Assembly (NCBI RefSeq): GCF_031458325.1
Contig: NZ_JAVDYG010000001.1
Span: forward strand, 1-64,000
Length of the DNA stretch: 64,000 nucleotides
DNA from: Nocardioides marmoribigeumensis
GTDB lineage: Bacteria; Actinomycetota; Actinomycetes; Propionibacteriales; Nocardioidaceae
Direction: 5' to 3'
A model generated the notes under the pieces. That model worked only from the letters and a program-made list of their open reading frames with translations. It was not told the DNA's origin and searched no databases. Below, one piece after another: positions 43,938-52,392 of this stretch. Made by a program: the position numbers and the translations under genes. Numbering within the stretch: position 1 is the stretch's first letter; each line of letters opens with the position of its first letter.

Positions 43938-44348
43938 TCAGCCCCGCGGGACCGCCAGGACCTGACCCTCGGTGAGGGTCGCGTCCGGGAGCGAGTTGAG
44001 CCGCTCGATCGTGTAGACCATGTCGCGGACCTCGCCGGGCTCGGCGATCGTCGCGGCGATCCCCCACAGCGTCTGCCCCCGCTCCACCTCGACCGTGCGG
44101 ATGGGCTGCGGGTCGCCCGCCTCGCGCGTCGCGAAGGACGCGCCACCCGCCGCGAGCAGGCCGAGGACCACCATCACGGTCAGGACCAGCGTGAGCACCA
44201 GACGCCCGCGCCGGGTCAGCCGGACCGGGGCCCGGTCGGTCTCCACGGGCCGGACCTGGCGGACCTGGCGGACCTGGCCCACCCGGACCTGCGGGACCGG
44301 ACGGCTCGCCACCGTGCGGCGGCCTCCTGCGATCACCATCGTGCTCAT
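43938..44348 (-). CDS. LysM-domain membrane protein divergent from lexA (SOS-controlled)
   Basis: 136 residues. An N-terminal cytoplasmic part with VRQVRQVRPV repeats, one membrane helix (LVLTLVLTVMVVLGLLAAGG, about 50-70) and an extracytoplasmic LysM domain (VERGQTLWGIAATIA ... LTEGQVLAVPRG). In mycobacteria the gene divergent from lexA (Rv2719c) encodes a LysM protein that is induced by DNA damage and interferes with cell division. The position, size and SOS boxes suggest the same role here. ATG 44348 has AAGGAGG 5 nt upstream. Confidence 0.85.
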   Translation of the reverse strand: MSTMVIAGGRRTVASRPVPQVRVGQVRQVRQVRPVETDRAPVRLTRRGRLVLTLVLTVMVVLGLLAAGGASFATREAGDPQPIRTVEVERGQTLWGIAATIAEPGEVRDMVYTIERLNSLPDATLTEGQVLAVPRG

Positions 44349-44441
44349 CGTGTCCTCCTTGCTCTGCGACCCCTGTCGCCTGGCTTCTCGGCGTCAGGAG
44401 CAGTCCAACCGCGCCCACCGACATTTCCGTGAAGCTGTCCG

Positions 44442-44596
44442 TCGAACGCATGTTCGATCGAACATGTGATCGAAGATAGGGGGGCGAGCAGCATCGCGCA
44501 AGGGCTGGGCCGAACAGATGTTCGACACCGGGCGGGGAGGGCGGCCCACCACGCCGCCGCGCGCGGTCGACACGCCGCGTTCGAACACGTGTTTGA
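44442..44596. promoter_or_regulatory. Cluster of four SOS (LexA) boxes
   Basis: TCGAACGCATGTTCGA (44442-44457, perfect), TCGAACATGTGATCGA (44458-44473, one half degenerate), CCGAACAGATGTTCGA (44510-44525, one change) and TCGAACACGTGTTTGA (44581-44596, fits TCGAACRNNYGTTYGA). The first two abut. They lie between the LysM gene and lexA and should make both damage-inducible and lexA self-regulated. Confidence 0.85.
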
Positions 44597-44622
44597 ACTC
44601 GGTCGGTCGCTGGGCATAGCGT
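44592..44622 (+). promoter_or_regulatory. lexA: Candidate lexA promoter
   Basis: TTTGAA (44592-44597) and TAGCGT (44617-44622) are separated by 19 bp. The -35 is inside the fourth SOS box, so bound LexA would block the promoter. Confidence 0.45.
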
Positions 44623-44667
44623 GGGCCCCGTCATCCCGACACCACACCGGCTTGGAAGGCGGAGCTC

Positions 44668-45396
44668 ATGGAGCGCAAGGAGCGCAGCGCGACGACCCCC
44701 TCACGAGGACGCTCCAACGTGAGCGAGCTGCCCGACGGGCCTCCCGACGCCTCGGGGCTCACCCCCCGACAGCAGCGGGTCCTGACCGTGATCCGGGAGT
44801 CGCTCCAGACCCGGGGCTATCCGCCGAGCATGCGCGAGATCGGCGAGAAGGTCGGGTTGACCAGCTCCTCCTCGGTCGCCCACCAGCTCCGCACGCTGGA
44901 GGACAAGGGCTTCATCCGTCGTGACCCCAACCGGCCCCGCGCGCTGACCGTCGCCGGCCCGGCCGAGCCCGAGGTGCCCGAGGGCGGGATCGACGAGACC
45001 GGCATCGACGACGCCCAGCCGACCCCTGCCTACGTCCCGGTCGTCGGGCGCATCGCCGCCGGCGGTCCGATCCTCGCCGAGGAGCGGGTCGAGTCGGTCT
45101 TCCCGCTCCCCCGCGAGCTGGTCGGCGAGGGCACGCTGTTCCTCCTCGAGGTGGTGGGCGACTCGATGCTCGACGCTGCCATCTGCAGCGGCGACTACGT
45201 CGTGGTGCGCCAGCAGGCCACCGCCGACAACGGCGACATCGTGGCGGCCCTGCTCGACGGCGAGGCCACCGTCAAGACCTTCCAGCGCAAGGACGGCCAC
45301 GTCTGGCTGCTCCCCCACAACGAGGCCTACGAGCCCATCGACGGCACGCACGCGACGATCCTGGGCAAGGTCACCACCGTCCTGCGTCGGGTCTGA
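44668..45396 (+). CDS. lexA: LexA SOS repressor
   Basis: 242 residues. The winged helix-turn-helix is [23 protein letters not shown] and the linker is acidic. The C-terminal self-cleavage domain has the Ala-Gly scissile bond in RIAAGGPI, the nucleophile in [10 protein letters not shown] and the catalytic lysine in [10 protein letters not shown]. RecA filaments trigger autocleavage. ATG 44668 has GGAAGGCGGAG upstream; a later GTG (44719) would remove an unstructured 17-residue leader and is possible. The four SOS boxes upstream fit autoregulation. Confidence 0.96.
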   Translation: MERKERSATTPSRGRSNVSELPDGPPDASGLTPRQQRVLTVIRESLQTRGYPPSMREIGEKVGLTSSSSVAHQLRTLEDKGFIRRDPNRPRALTVAGPAEPEVPEGGIDETGIDDAQPTPAYVPVVGRIAAGGPILAEERVESVFPLPRELVGEGTLFLLEVVGDSMLDAAICSGDYVVVRQQATADNGDIVAALLDGEATVKTFQRKDGHVWLLPHNEAYEPIDGTHATILGKVTTVLRRV

Positions 45397-45502
45397 AGGT
45401 CCCGCTCCGGACACGGGTTCTGACATAGGCTTGGCGGCGGTCCGCTCCGGACCGCCCCGGCCCGCGCGGCCGGCACCCCGATCCCCGCACCCAGGACGTC
45501 TC

Positions 45503-47167
45503 GTGCCCCCTCTGCGTTCCCGGTTCGCCGCGACCGTCACCGCCCTGGCCCTCGCCACCCCGCTGGGCCTGGCGAGCCTGGCCGCCGGCCCCGCGGACGC
45601 AGCGACGACCGCCCAGGTCGGCGTCGGCGTCGGCGCCACCCTGCGTGAGGCGGGCGCCGCGGCCAGTGCCCGCGTCTCCACCTGGAACGCCGGGCGACGC
45701 GCCGCCGAGGCGGCCCTCGACCGGGCCCAGCACCGGCTCGCTGCGGGTCGCCCGGCGCCGGCCCGTCCCGTCGGCGACCGATCCGACTTCACCCTCACCC
45801 TGCGTGCCCTCAAGGTCGGGCTGCGCTACCTCGACCCCGGCGACCGGGCGGCGGCCCGCTCGGTCCTGGCTCGGCCGTCCCAGGGCGTCAACGACCCCAA
45901 CGGCGACGGCTACCGCGTCAAGCCCCGGCGCTCCTGCTCCACGCACGTGTGCGTGTGGCGGGTGACCAGCACGTCCGACAAGGCCTCACGTGGCCAGGTC
46001 GCCCTCACCAAGCAGGTGATGGAGCACGTCTGGGACCGCATCGTCACCCAGGGCGGCTATCGCGCACCACGCCCCGACCGCGGTCGCGGTGGCGACAACC
46101 GGCTCGACGTCTACCTCGCCGACATCGGCGACGACGGCCTGTTCGGCTACTGCGCTCCCGAGGGCATGGCCTCCGGCCGCTCGGCCTCGGGCTACTGCGT
46201 CCTGGACAACGACTTCTCCCCCGACCAGTTCGGGGCCAGCCAGACCGTCACGGCCAATCTCGAGGTGACCGCTGCCCACGAGTTCTTCCACGCCGTCCAG
46301 TTCGCCTACGACGTCGACGAGGACGACTGGTTCATGGAGGGCACGGCGATGTGGATGGAGGACGAGATCTACACCGACGTCAACGACAACGTCCGCTACC
46401 TCCAGGGCAGCCAGCTCACCACCCCGACCCGTTCGCTGGACCAGGCGGCCAACGGCCTGGGCGGGCCCTACGTGTCGTGGATCTTCTGGCGCTACCTCAG
46501 CGAGACCTTCGACGACGACGGTGGCACCGGCCTGCCGCTGGTGGTGCGCGACGTCTGGCGTCGGGCGCAGGCCTACACCTGGGCCTACCCCCGCACCTAC
46601 TCGATGCGCGCGCTCGGCCGGGCGGTCGCCGCGCGCGGCAACAGCCTGGCCAACGTCTTCGCCCGCTTCGGCGAGGCCAACCGTCACCCCCGCGACGCCT
46701 ACACCGAGGGAGAGCAGCAGCACTACCCGACGGCGCCCGCGGTGAGCCGCTACAGGCTGTCCGGATCGGTCACGAGCACCGGTGAGAAGGTCGCCACGAT
46801 GGCGCACATGACCAACTACACGGTCGTGCTCCTCCCCGGCTCCGACCTGACCGCCGCCGGGTGGGTGGTGCGCATCCCGGTCAACGCCCCCAGCTACGCG
46901 CGCGGCGCTCGCGCCCAGATCTCGGTCGTCGTCGACGACGGCACGGGCGCCGGCAAGCGCACGCGCCGCTGGGTCCCGCTCGACAAGTACGGCAACGGCG
47001 TGGCGACCGCCCAGTTCCGCTACGGCCACGTCAGGCGGGTGGAGCTGACCCTGACCAACGCCGGCCAGCGCTACGCCTGCAACCGCGCCACGTTGCTGTC
47101 CTGCCAGGGCACCCCGCTGGACAACGGCCTCAAGACCTACTTCCAGGCGACCGTCAGGGAGCGCTGA
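45503..47167 (+). CDS. Secreted MXAN_6640-family putative metalloprotease
   Basis: 554 residues. A signal peptide (LRSRFAATVTALALATPLGLASLA ... ADA) is followed by a mature protein with AAHEFFHAVQFAYD (about 257) and, 20-odd residues later, WFMEGTAMWMEDEI. The HEFFH motif plus a downstream glutamate is the zinc site of gluzincin-like peptidases, and the spacing matches the MXAN_6640 family. Calcium-type acidic loops (DPNGDG, DVDEDD) are present. GTG 45503 is chosen because it starts the signal peptide. A TAGGCT hexamer at 45426-45431 may be its -10. The 3' end overlaps dinG by 14 bp, tail to tail. Confidence 0.78.
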   Translation: MPPLRSRFAATVTALALATPLGLASLAAGPADAATTAQVGVGVGATLREAGAAASARVSTWNAGRRAAEAALDRAQHRLAAGRPAPARPVGDRSDFTLTLRALKVGLRYLDPGDRAAARSVLARPSQGVNDPNGDGYRVKPRRSCSTHVCVWRVTSTSDKASRGQVALTKQVMEHVWDRIVTQGGYRAPRPDRGRGGDNRLDVYLADIGDDGLFGYCAPEGMASGRSASGYCVLDNDFSPDQFGASQTVTANLEVTAAHEFFHAVQFAYDVDEDDWFMEGTAMWMEDEIYTDVNDNVRYLQGSQLTTPTRSLDQAANGLGGPYVSWIFWRYLSETFDDDGGTGLPLVVRDVWRRAQAYTWAYPRTYSMRALGRAVAARGNSLANVFARFGEANRHPRDAYTEGEQQHYPTAPAVSRYRLSGSVTSTGEKVATMAHMTNYTVVLLPGSDLTAAGWVVRIPVNAPSYARGARAQISVVVDDGTGAGKRTRRWVPLDKYGNGVATAQFRYGHVRRVELTLTNAGQRYACNRATLLSCQGTPLDNGLKTYFQATVRER

Positions 47168-49274
47168 GCCGCCGCAGCGCCGCCAGCACCGTCGCCTTGT
47201 CGGTCGTCGACCACATCGGCGGGAGTGAGCTGCGCAGGAACCCGCTGTATCCCATCCCCTGCAGCCGGGGGTCGAGCACCGCCACCACGCCGCGGTCGGT
47301 GGTGGTGCGGATGAGGCGGCCCGACCCCTGCGCCAGCAGCAGGGCGGCGTGGGTGGCCGCCACGCTGAGGAAGCCGTTGCGTCCCGCGCGGTCCGCGGCC
47401 TGCTGACGCGCGGACATGAGCGGGTCGTCGGGCCGGGGGAACGGGATCCGGTCGATGATCACCAGCTGGCAGGTGTCGCCGGGCACGTCGAGGCCCTGCC
47501 AGAGGCCCAGCGTGCCGAACAGGCACGTGTGGGGGTCGCCGACGAACTGGGCGGTGAGGTCGGGCAGCTGGGCGTCGCCCTGCGCCAGGACCGTGAGGTG
47601 CGGAAGCCGCTCGCGGATCGCCTCCGCTGCGGTCTCGGCGGCGCGACGGCTCGAGAACAGTCCGAGCGTGCGTCCCTCCGCGGCGTCCACCAGGTCGGCG
47701 ATCTCGGCCACCTGGGCCTCGCCGAGCCCGTCCCGGCCCGGCCGCGGGAGGTGCCGCGCGACGTAGAGGATCCCCTGGCGGGGGTAGTCGAACGGTGACC
47801 CGACGTCGAGCCCGCGCCAGGGCTGACGCCCGTCCTCGGTCTCGTCCTCGGCCCCGTCTTCCCCGCCGTCCCGGGCGTCGCTGTCGGCGCCGGAGCCGGC
47901 CTCGTCGGCCGGGGGCAGGGGGCGGCGCTCGTCGGCCCGGAGCCCGAGACCGGAGGCCACCGCGTCGAAGTCGCCCCCGAGCTTGAGCGTGGCGCTGGTG
48001 AACACGACCGTGTTGTCGGCCAGCAGCCCGTCACGCAGCGGCCCCCAGACGTCGAGCGGGGCCACGCTGAGCATGTCGCCGCCCCGCTGGCGCTCACGCT
48101 CGGTCTTCCACAGCACATCGCGCGAGGAGCCGGCGGCCATGCGCTCGGCTGCGTCGAAGACCTCCTGGCACCAGGCGCGGGCCTGCTTGGCCGCCGCGGC
48201 GTCACCGGAGTCCGGTGACTCCTTGGGGAACGCGGAGACCGCCTCGCGGGCGGCGTCGCGGGTCAGCGCCAGTGCCGTGGCGATGTCGTCGGGCACGGGG
48301 TCGAGGCGCGCGGCCCGGCAGGTGGCCAGGGCGTCGGTGAGGGCGTCGGCGGCCTCGTAGAGCTGGTCGACGGCCGCGTCCTCGACGTGGCGCGAGGCCC
48401 GCTTGGCCGCCCGCTCGACCTGGGTCGGCGTCAGCTCGTCGGTCGAGGCCTGGGTCACGCGAGAGGCGAGCTCGTGGGCCTCGTCGACCACGACCACGGA
48501 GTAGTCGGGGATCATCGGCACGCCGTCGATGGCGTCGATGGCGAGCATCGAGTGGTTGGTGACGATGAGGCGGGAGCGGGCCGCCTTGTCGCGGGCACGC
48601 TCGGCGAAGCACTCGTCCCCGAACGAGCACGAGGAGGCGCCCAGGCACTCCCGCGCCGAGACCGACACCTGCCGCCAGACTCGCTCGGCGTGACGCGGGG
48701 CGTGGTCGCGGTCACCGGTGCCGCCGCTGCTCGCCTGTTCCTCGACCCACTCGCGCAGCGCCACGACCTCCGAGCCGAGGGAACCCGCCGGGAGGGTCAG
48801 CGCCAGCGTGCCCTGGTCGTCGGGCACGCCCTCGCGCACGCGGTGCAGGCAGGCGTAGTTGGACCGGCCCTTGAGCACGGTGAAGGACGGGCGCCCGCCG
48901 AGGACCTCCGCGACCGCGTCGGCGAGGGCCGGGAGGTCGCGCTCGACGAGCTGGTGCTGGAGCGCGAGCGTCGCGGTCGCCACCACGACCCGCTCGGGGT
49001 GGAGCAGGGCGGGGACGAGGTAGCCCAACGACTTGCCGGTGCCCGTCCCTGCCTGGACCAGGAGGTGGGTGTGGTCACGGATCGCGGCGGCCACGGCCTC
49101 GGCCATCGCGACCTGGCCCGGACGCTCCTGGCCGCCGAGACCGGCGACCGCCGCCTCGAGGACCGCGCGCACGGTCGGGGCCTCGGTCGCGGTGCCGGGG
49201 TCGGCGACCGGGTCCTCCAGTGGCGCGTCCGGCAGGGGCGCGAGGTCCGGCTCGAGGGCGGGGTCGACTGGCAC
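47154..49274 (-). CDS. dinG: DinG/XPD-family ATP-dependent DNA helicase
   Basis: 706 residues. Motif I is QAGTGTGKSLGYL, motif II is VVVDEAHELASR, and the late motifs LFSSRRAAE and QGSGRLIR are seen. Four cysteines (NYACLH, SSCSFGDECF region) between motifs I and II are placed as in the Fe-S cluster of DinG/XPD. It unwinds DNA 5' to 3' in repair. A TAGCCT hexamer ends 6 nt before GTG 49274, which I take as a leaderless start; GTG 49280 is two codons longer. It lies one gene away from lexA but has no SOS box that I can see. Confidence 0.92.
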   Translation of the reverse strand: MPVDPALEPDLAPLPDAPLEDPVADPGTATEAPTVRAVLEAAVAGLGGQERPGQVAMAEAVAAAIRDHTHLLVQAGTGTGKSLGYLVPALLHPERVVVATATLALQHQLVERDLPALADAVAEVLGGRPSFTVLKGRSNYACLHRVREGVPDDQGTLALTLPAGSLGSEVVALREWVEEQASSGGTGDRDHAPRHAERVWRQVSVSARECLGASSCSFGDECFAERARDKAARSRLIVTNHSMLAIDAIDGVPMIPDYSVVVVDEAHELASRVTQASTDELTPTQVERAAKRASRHVEDAAVDQLYEAADALTDALATCRAARLDPVPDDIATALALTRDAAREAVSAFPKESPDSGDAAAAKQARAWCQEVFDAAERMAAGSSRDVLWKTERERQRGGDMLSVAPLDVWGPLRDGLLADNTVVFTSATLKLGGDFDAVASGLGLRADERRPLPPADEAGSGADSDARDGGEDGAEDETEDGRQPWRGLDVGSPFDYPRQGILYVARHLPRPGRDGLGEAQVAEIADLVDAAEGRTLGLFSSRRAAETAAEAIRERLPHLTVLAQGDAQLPDLTAQFVGDPHTCLFGTLGLWQGLDVPGDTCQLVIIDRIPFPRPDDPLMSARQQAADRAGRNGFLSVAATHAALLLAQGSGRLIRTTTDRGVVAVLDPRLQGMGYSGFLRSSLPPMWSTTDKATVLAALRRLSAP

Positions 49275-49280
49275 CGGCAC

Positions 49281-49286
49281 AGGCTA
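49281..49286 (-). promoter_or_regulatory. Candidate -10 element of dinG
   Basis: TAGCCT on the minus strand, 6 nt before GTG 49274. This fits a leaderless transcript. Confidence 0.45.
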
Positions 49287-49361
49287 ACCAGCCGTGGGGA
49301 CAACCGTCGTACGCCGTCCCCAGGGCCGGGTGAACCGTCGGCGCGCCGGTCGGACGCCAGG

Positions 49362-49922
49362 TCAGAACTGGACGGTCGGCGGGGTCTCCTGGCCCGCGGG
49401 GGCGTCGTAGAACTCACGCCTGCCCACGCCGGCGACGCCGCTGAAGAACATCCACGGGATGGTCGCGACCGAGGCGTTGAGCTGGGCCGCGGCGTCGTTG
49501 TAGAACTGCCGCGCGAACGCCAGCTGGCTCTCGGTGTCGGCCAGCTGCTGCTGGAGCTGGAGGAAGTTGGCCGACGCCTTGAGGTCGGGGTAGGCCTCGG
49601 CGACCGCCATCACGTCGACGATGGCCTTGTCCAGGCGCGCCTCCGCAGCGGCCTTGTCCGGCACGCTGCCCGACGTGGTCGCCTGCTGGACGGCGGTGCG
49701 GGCCGCGGTGACCTCCTCGAGGACCGACTTCTCGTGCGCGGCGTAGCCCTTGACCGTGTTGACCAGGTTGGGGATCAGGTCGGCGCGCCGGGTGAGCTGG
49801 ACGTCGATCCCGCCCTCGGCCTCGTCGACCGAGACGTCCTGACGGCGCAGGCGGTTGAACCCGACGACGAAGAAGATGCCGAGCAGCACCAGCACCACGA
49901 CGACGACCACAGCGACGACCAT
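49362..49922 (-). CDS. lemA: LemA family protein
   Basis: 186 residues. One N-terminal membrane helix (VVAVVVVVVLVLLGIFFVVG) is followed by a long helical domain with NRLRRQDVSVDEAEGGIDVQL, RRADLIPNLVNTVKGYAAHE and ARQFYNDAAAQLN, the family core. LemA proteins are membrane proteins of uncertain function, often next to DUF2207 or TPM proteins and linked to envelope stress. ATG 49922 has GGAGGAGGGG upstream. It follows the DUF2207 gene on the same strand. Confidence 0.93.
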   Translation of the reverse strand: MVVAVVVVVVLVLLGIFFVVGFNRLRRQDVSVDEAEGGIDVQLTRRADLIPNLVNTVKGYAAHEKSVLEEVTAARTAVQQATTSGSVPDKAAAEARLDKAIVDVMAVAEAYPDLKASANFLQLQQQLADTESQLAFARQFYNDAAAQLNASVATIPWMFFSGVAGVGRREFYDAPAGQETPPTVQF

Positions 49923-49993
49923 CGGTCCCCTCCTCCGGGCGGCCGGGCGCCGCCCCACGTGTGTGGGCCCACTCTCTCAGTCCGGTGTGCCCC

Positions 49994-51802
49994 TCACCAG
50001 GAGCCCCCGCCGCCACCACCGCCGCCGCTGAAGCCGCCGCCCCCTCCTCCGCCCGAGGACGAGGACTGCGTGGCCTGGTAGGCGCTGATCGAGGACGAGA
50101 GAGAGGACTCGAACGAGCCCAGCCCGCCACCGTCTCCGCCCAGCCAGCCGCCACCGCCGGAGGCGACCGGCAGCCAGGTGGGGTCGGGCGGCGGCTCGCC
50201 CATCGCCCGGCGGTACTTCTCCGCCCAGGCGTCCGCGCAGCCGTAGGCCACCGCATAGGGGATGTAGGCGGTGTAGAGCTCCCTCTGGGCGCTGAAGTCG
50301 AACCGCACCTCGGACGAGGGTGTCGACAGCAGGCGGCGGAACCCGGCGGAGCGCGCCCACACCTCCCGTCCCTGGGGAGTACGACGGGTGCCGACGCCGG
50401 TCGTGAGGAGCCCGGCCCCGCCGATCACCACGGCGAGGAAGGGGAGCGCCACCATCGTGAGGCCGAACGGGTGGGTGACGGCCAGCACGATCCCGACGAG
50501 GGCCGCGACGACGACGAGCACCTGGTGGAGCCGCTCGGACCCGGCCGACACGAGGAGCCCGTCGTTGACCGCCCACTGCTTGGTGACGCCGCCGAGCTCC
50601 TTCTGCAGCGCCTGGAGGGTCTGGCCGGCGGCGACCGACCCGTCGGCCTCGAAGATCGTGCCCTGGCTGGTGATGCCGAGCCGGTCGGCCACCAGGCGGC
50701 TCACCGGGTCGGCCTCCATCCACTGCTGGGGGGTGCCCCGGCCCTCGATGCGCCAGTGCTTGGTGCCAGCGGGCTCGAGCGTGGTGAGGCCGCGCTCGGC
50801 CTGGTGCAGCAGGGTCGCGACGAGGGCGTCGCCGGGGACCCGCTCGTGGGCGACGAAGTAGGCCTGGACCGGGCCGAGCCCCTCGGGCGGGGCGTACATG
50901 ACCGGCCGGCCCGGGTCCTCCTCGGCGGCGCGACCGGCCCACCAGCGGCCGAGCGCGAGGCCGGCGGCGGCGAGCAGGAGCAGGACGCCGAGCCAGAGGG
51001 TGGAGCGGCCCAGCACGCCGTCCCACTCGCTCCCCCACGGCACGGTGACGCGGTCGGGCGCGGACAGCGGCAGCTCGGCACGCAGGGCGACGCGGGTGTT
51101 GGGCGGGAGCGCGGACGCGGTGACGGTGACCTCGGAGCCCGAGCGCCTGACCTCGCAGGGTCGCTGGCCGTCCCCGACGAGGCAGGCCGTCTCGTCCGGC
51201 GCGACGGGCAGCCGGACACGGAGACGGGCGCGGTCGATGTCCATCGGCCACCCCGACGGCAGGAGGTCCCAGACGAAGGCCGAGCCCGCGGACCCGTCGG
51301 CGACCCAGGAGCCGCTGCCCGAGGCGGCGTCGCGGGGGCCGAGCGCGCCCGGGACGTCGTACCGGATGGTGTAGACGTGGGTGCCGGTCGGGAGCACCGT
51401 GTCGGCGTCGCCGATGCGGGCCACCCGCAGCAGGCGGCTGCGCTGCCAGGACAGCGCGACGGGTTCGTCGTGCCCGTCGCGCGTGACGACGATGTGCCGA
51501 GGGACCAGCCGGACGTGGGCGTCGGCGCGGTCCCGGACGTCCCAGTAGCGGAACAGGCCGTGCCGGCCGGGTGGGAAGAACGCGGTGATCGTCTCGGTCG
51601 CCCGGAGGACACCGTCGCGCGCCAGCGTGAAGTCGGCCCGGTAGTCGGTGATGCGAACCGGGTCGGGACCGGAGCCGCCCTCCTGCGGGTCCATGGCGGC
51701 CAGCCACGGCCAGAGCAGGAGTCCGGCGGTCAGCAGGACCGCGACGACGGTGGCGGGCACCGCCCTGAGCAGACGTGGGACCCCACGCGACGACCCGGCC
51801 AT
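49994..51802 (-). CDS. DUF2207 membrane protein with a glycine-rich tail
   Basis: 602 residues. A signal-anchor helix is followed by an extracytoplasmic beta domain (YRADFTLARDGVLRATETIT, FPPGRHGLFRYWDVRD, TIRYDVPGAL), typical of DUF2207. Then come membrane helices (about 265-285 and 410-445) and a cytoplasmic region with AEKYRRAMGEPPPDPTW. The C-terminus is almost only Gly and Ser. Members are usually paired with LemA, as here. ATG 51802 has TAGAGT 6 nt upstream, so the mRNA may be leaderless. Function is not established. Confidence 0.88.
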   Translation of the reverse strand: MAGSSRGVPRLLRAVPATVVAVLLTAGLLLWPWLAAMDPQEGGSGPDPVRITDYRADFTLARDGVLRATETITAFFPPGRHGLFRYWDVRDRADAHVRLVPRHIVVTRDGHDEPVALSWQRSRLLRVARIGDADTVLPTGTHVYTIRYDVPGALGPRDAASGSGSWVADGSAGSAFVWDLLPSGWPMDIDRARLRVRLPVAPDETACLVGDGQRPCEVRRSGSEVTVTASALPPNTRVALRAELPLSAPDRVTVPWGSEWDGVLGRSTLWLGVLLLLAAAGLALGRWWAGRAAEEDPGRPVMYAPPEGLGPVQAYFVAHERVPGDALVATLLHQAERGLTTLEPAGTKHWRIEGRGTPQQWMEADPVSRLVADRLGITSQGTIFEADGSVAAGQTLQALQKELGGVTKQWAVNDGLLVSAGSERLHQVLVVVAALVGIVLAVTHPFGLTMVALPFLAVVIGGAGLLTTGVGTRRTPQGREVWARSAGFRRLLSTPSSEVRFDFSAQRELYTAYIPYAVAYGCADAWAEKYRRAMGEPPPDPTWLPVASGGGGWLGGDGGGLGSFESSLSSSISAYQATQSSSSGGGGGGGFSGGGGGGGGSW

Positions 51803-51808
51803 GCCCGC

Positions 51809-51814
51809 ACTCTA
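51809..51814 (-). promoter_or_regulatory. Candidate -10 element of the DUF2207-lemA operon
   Basis: TAGAGT on the minus strand, 6 nt before ATG 51802, without a ribosome site. A leaderless start is likely. Confidence 0.5.
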
Positions 51815-51900
51815 GGACCCCGCACCGGCCCGGCCGGGTTTGTCGACCCTCACCGCGGGCACGTGTCCGACACAGCCGTGCCGATGCGAAGGAGTCCCTG

Positions 51901-52386
51901 ATGGGCGAGGAGAACGACGAGCCGACCGCCTCCGAGAAGGCGGTCCAGGACCAGCTCGGCGAGGTCTCCACGGACCCGATCGTCCGGGCGACCGAGGACG
52001 CCCGTCCCCACGCCTCGCTCGATGCGGCCGAGTCGGCGATGGAAGACCCGTCGGACCACGAGGCCGTGCCGTTCGAGAACGAGGCGTCCAACCCGGCGAG
52101 CACCGGCCCCGAGGGGCTCGAGGGCGACTGGGGCGTCAGCAGCGAGCGCACCACGGCCCAGCACCCGCGCACCGACGGGGGCAAGGACGTCTCGCTCGGC
52201 CACTTCGGGGGTGCCGACGTCTCCCAGCCGGACTTCGCCGGCCACGAGGGCAACGCCCCCGAGCAGGCCGACGACGACAACCGGACCTGGGACCACGGCA
52301 AGCTCGCCACGAGCGGGGAGCCCAAGCCCGCGCCGATCCAGGACGAGAAGCTCCGACGCGAGGGCGGCGAGCCGCCCCCGAAGTAG
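51901..52386 (+). CDS. Acidic, probably disordered hypothetical protein
   Basis: 161 residues rich in Asp, Glu, Pro and Gly, with no hydrophobic core, signal or known motif. The order STDPIVRATEDARPHASLD, EGDWGVSSERTTAQHP and GGKDVSLGHFGGADVSQPDF looks like a low-complexity stress or storage protein, but no family comes to mind. ATG 51901 has GAAGGAG 7 nt upstream, so translation is likely. It converges on hflX with 6 bp between stops. Confidence 0.6.
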   Translation: MGEENDEPTASEKAVQDQLGEVSTDPIVRATEDARPHASLDAAESAMEDPSDHEAVPFENEASNPASTGPEGLEGDWGVSSERTTAQHPRTDGGKDVSLGHFGGADVSQPDFAGHEGNAPEQADDDNRTWDHGKLATSGEPKPAPIQDEKLRREGGEPPPK

Positions 52387-52392
52387 CCCGGC

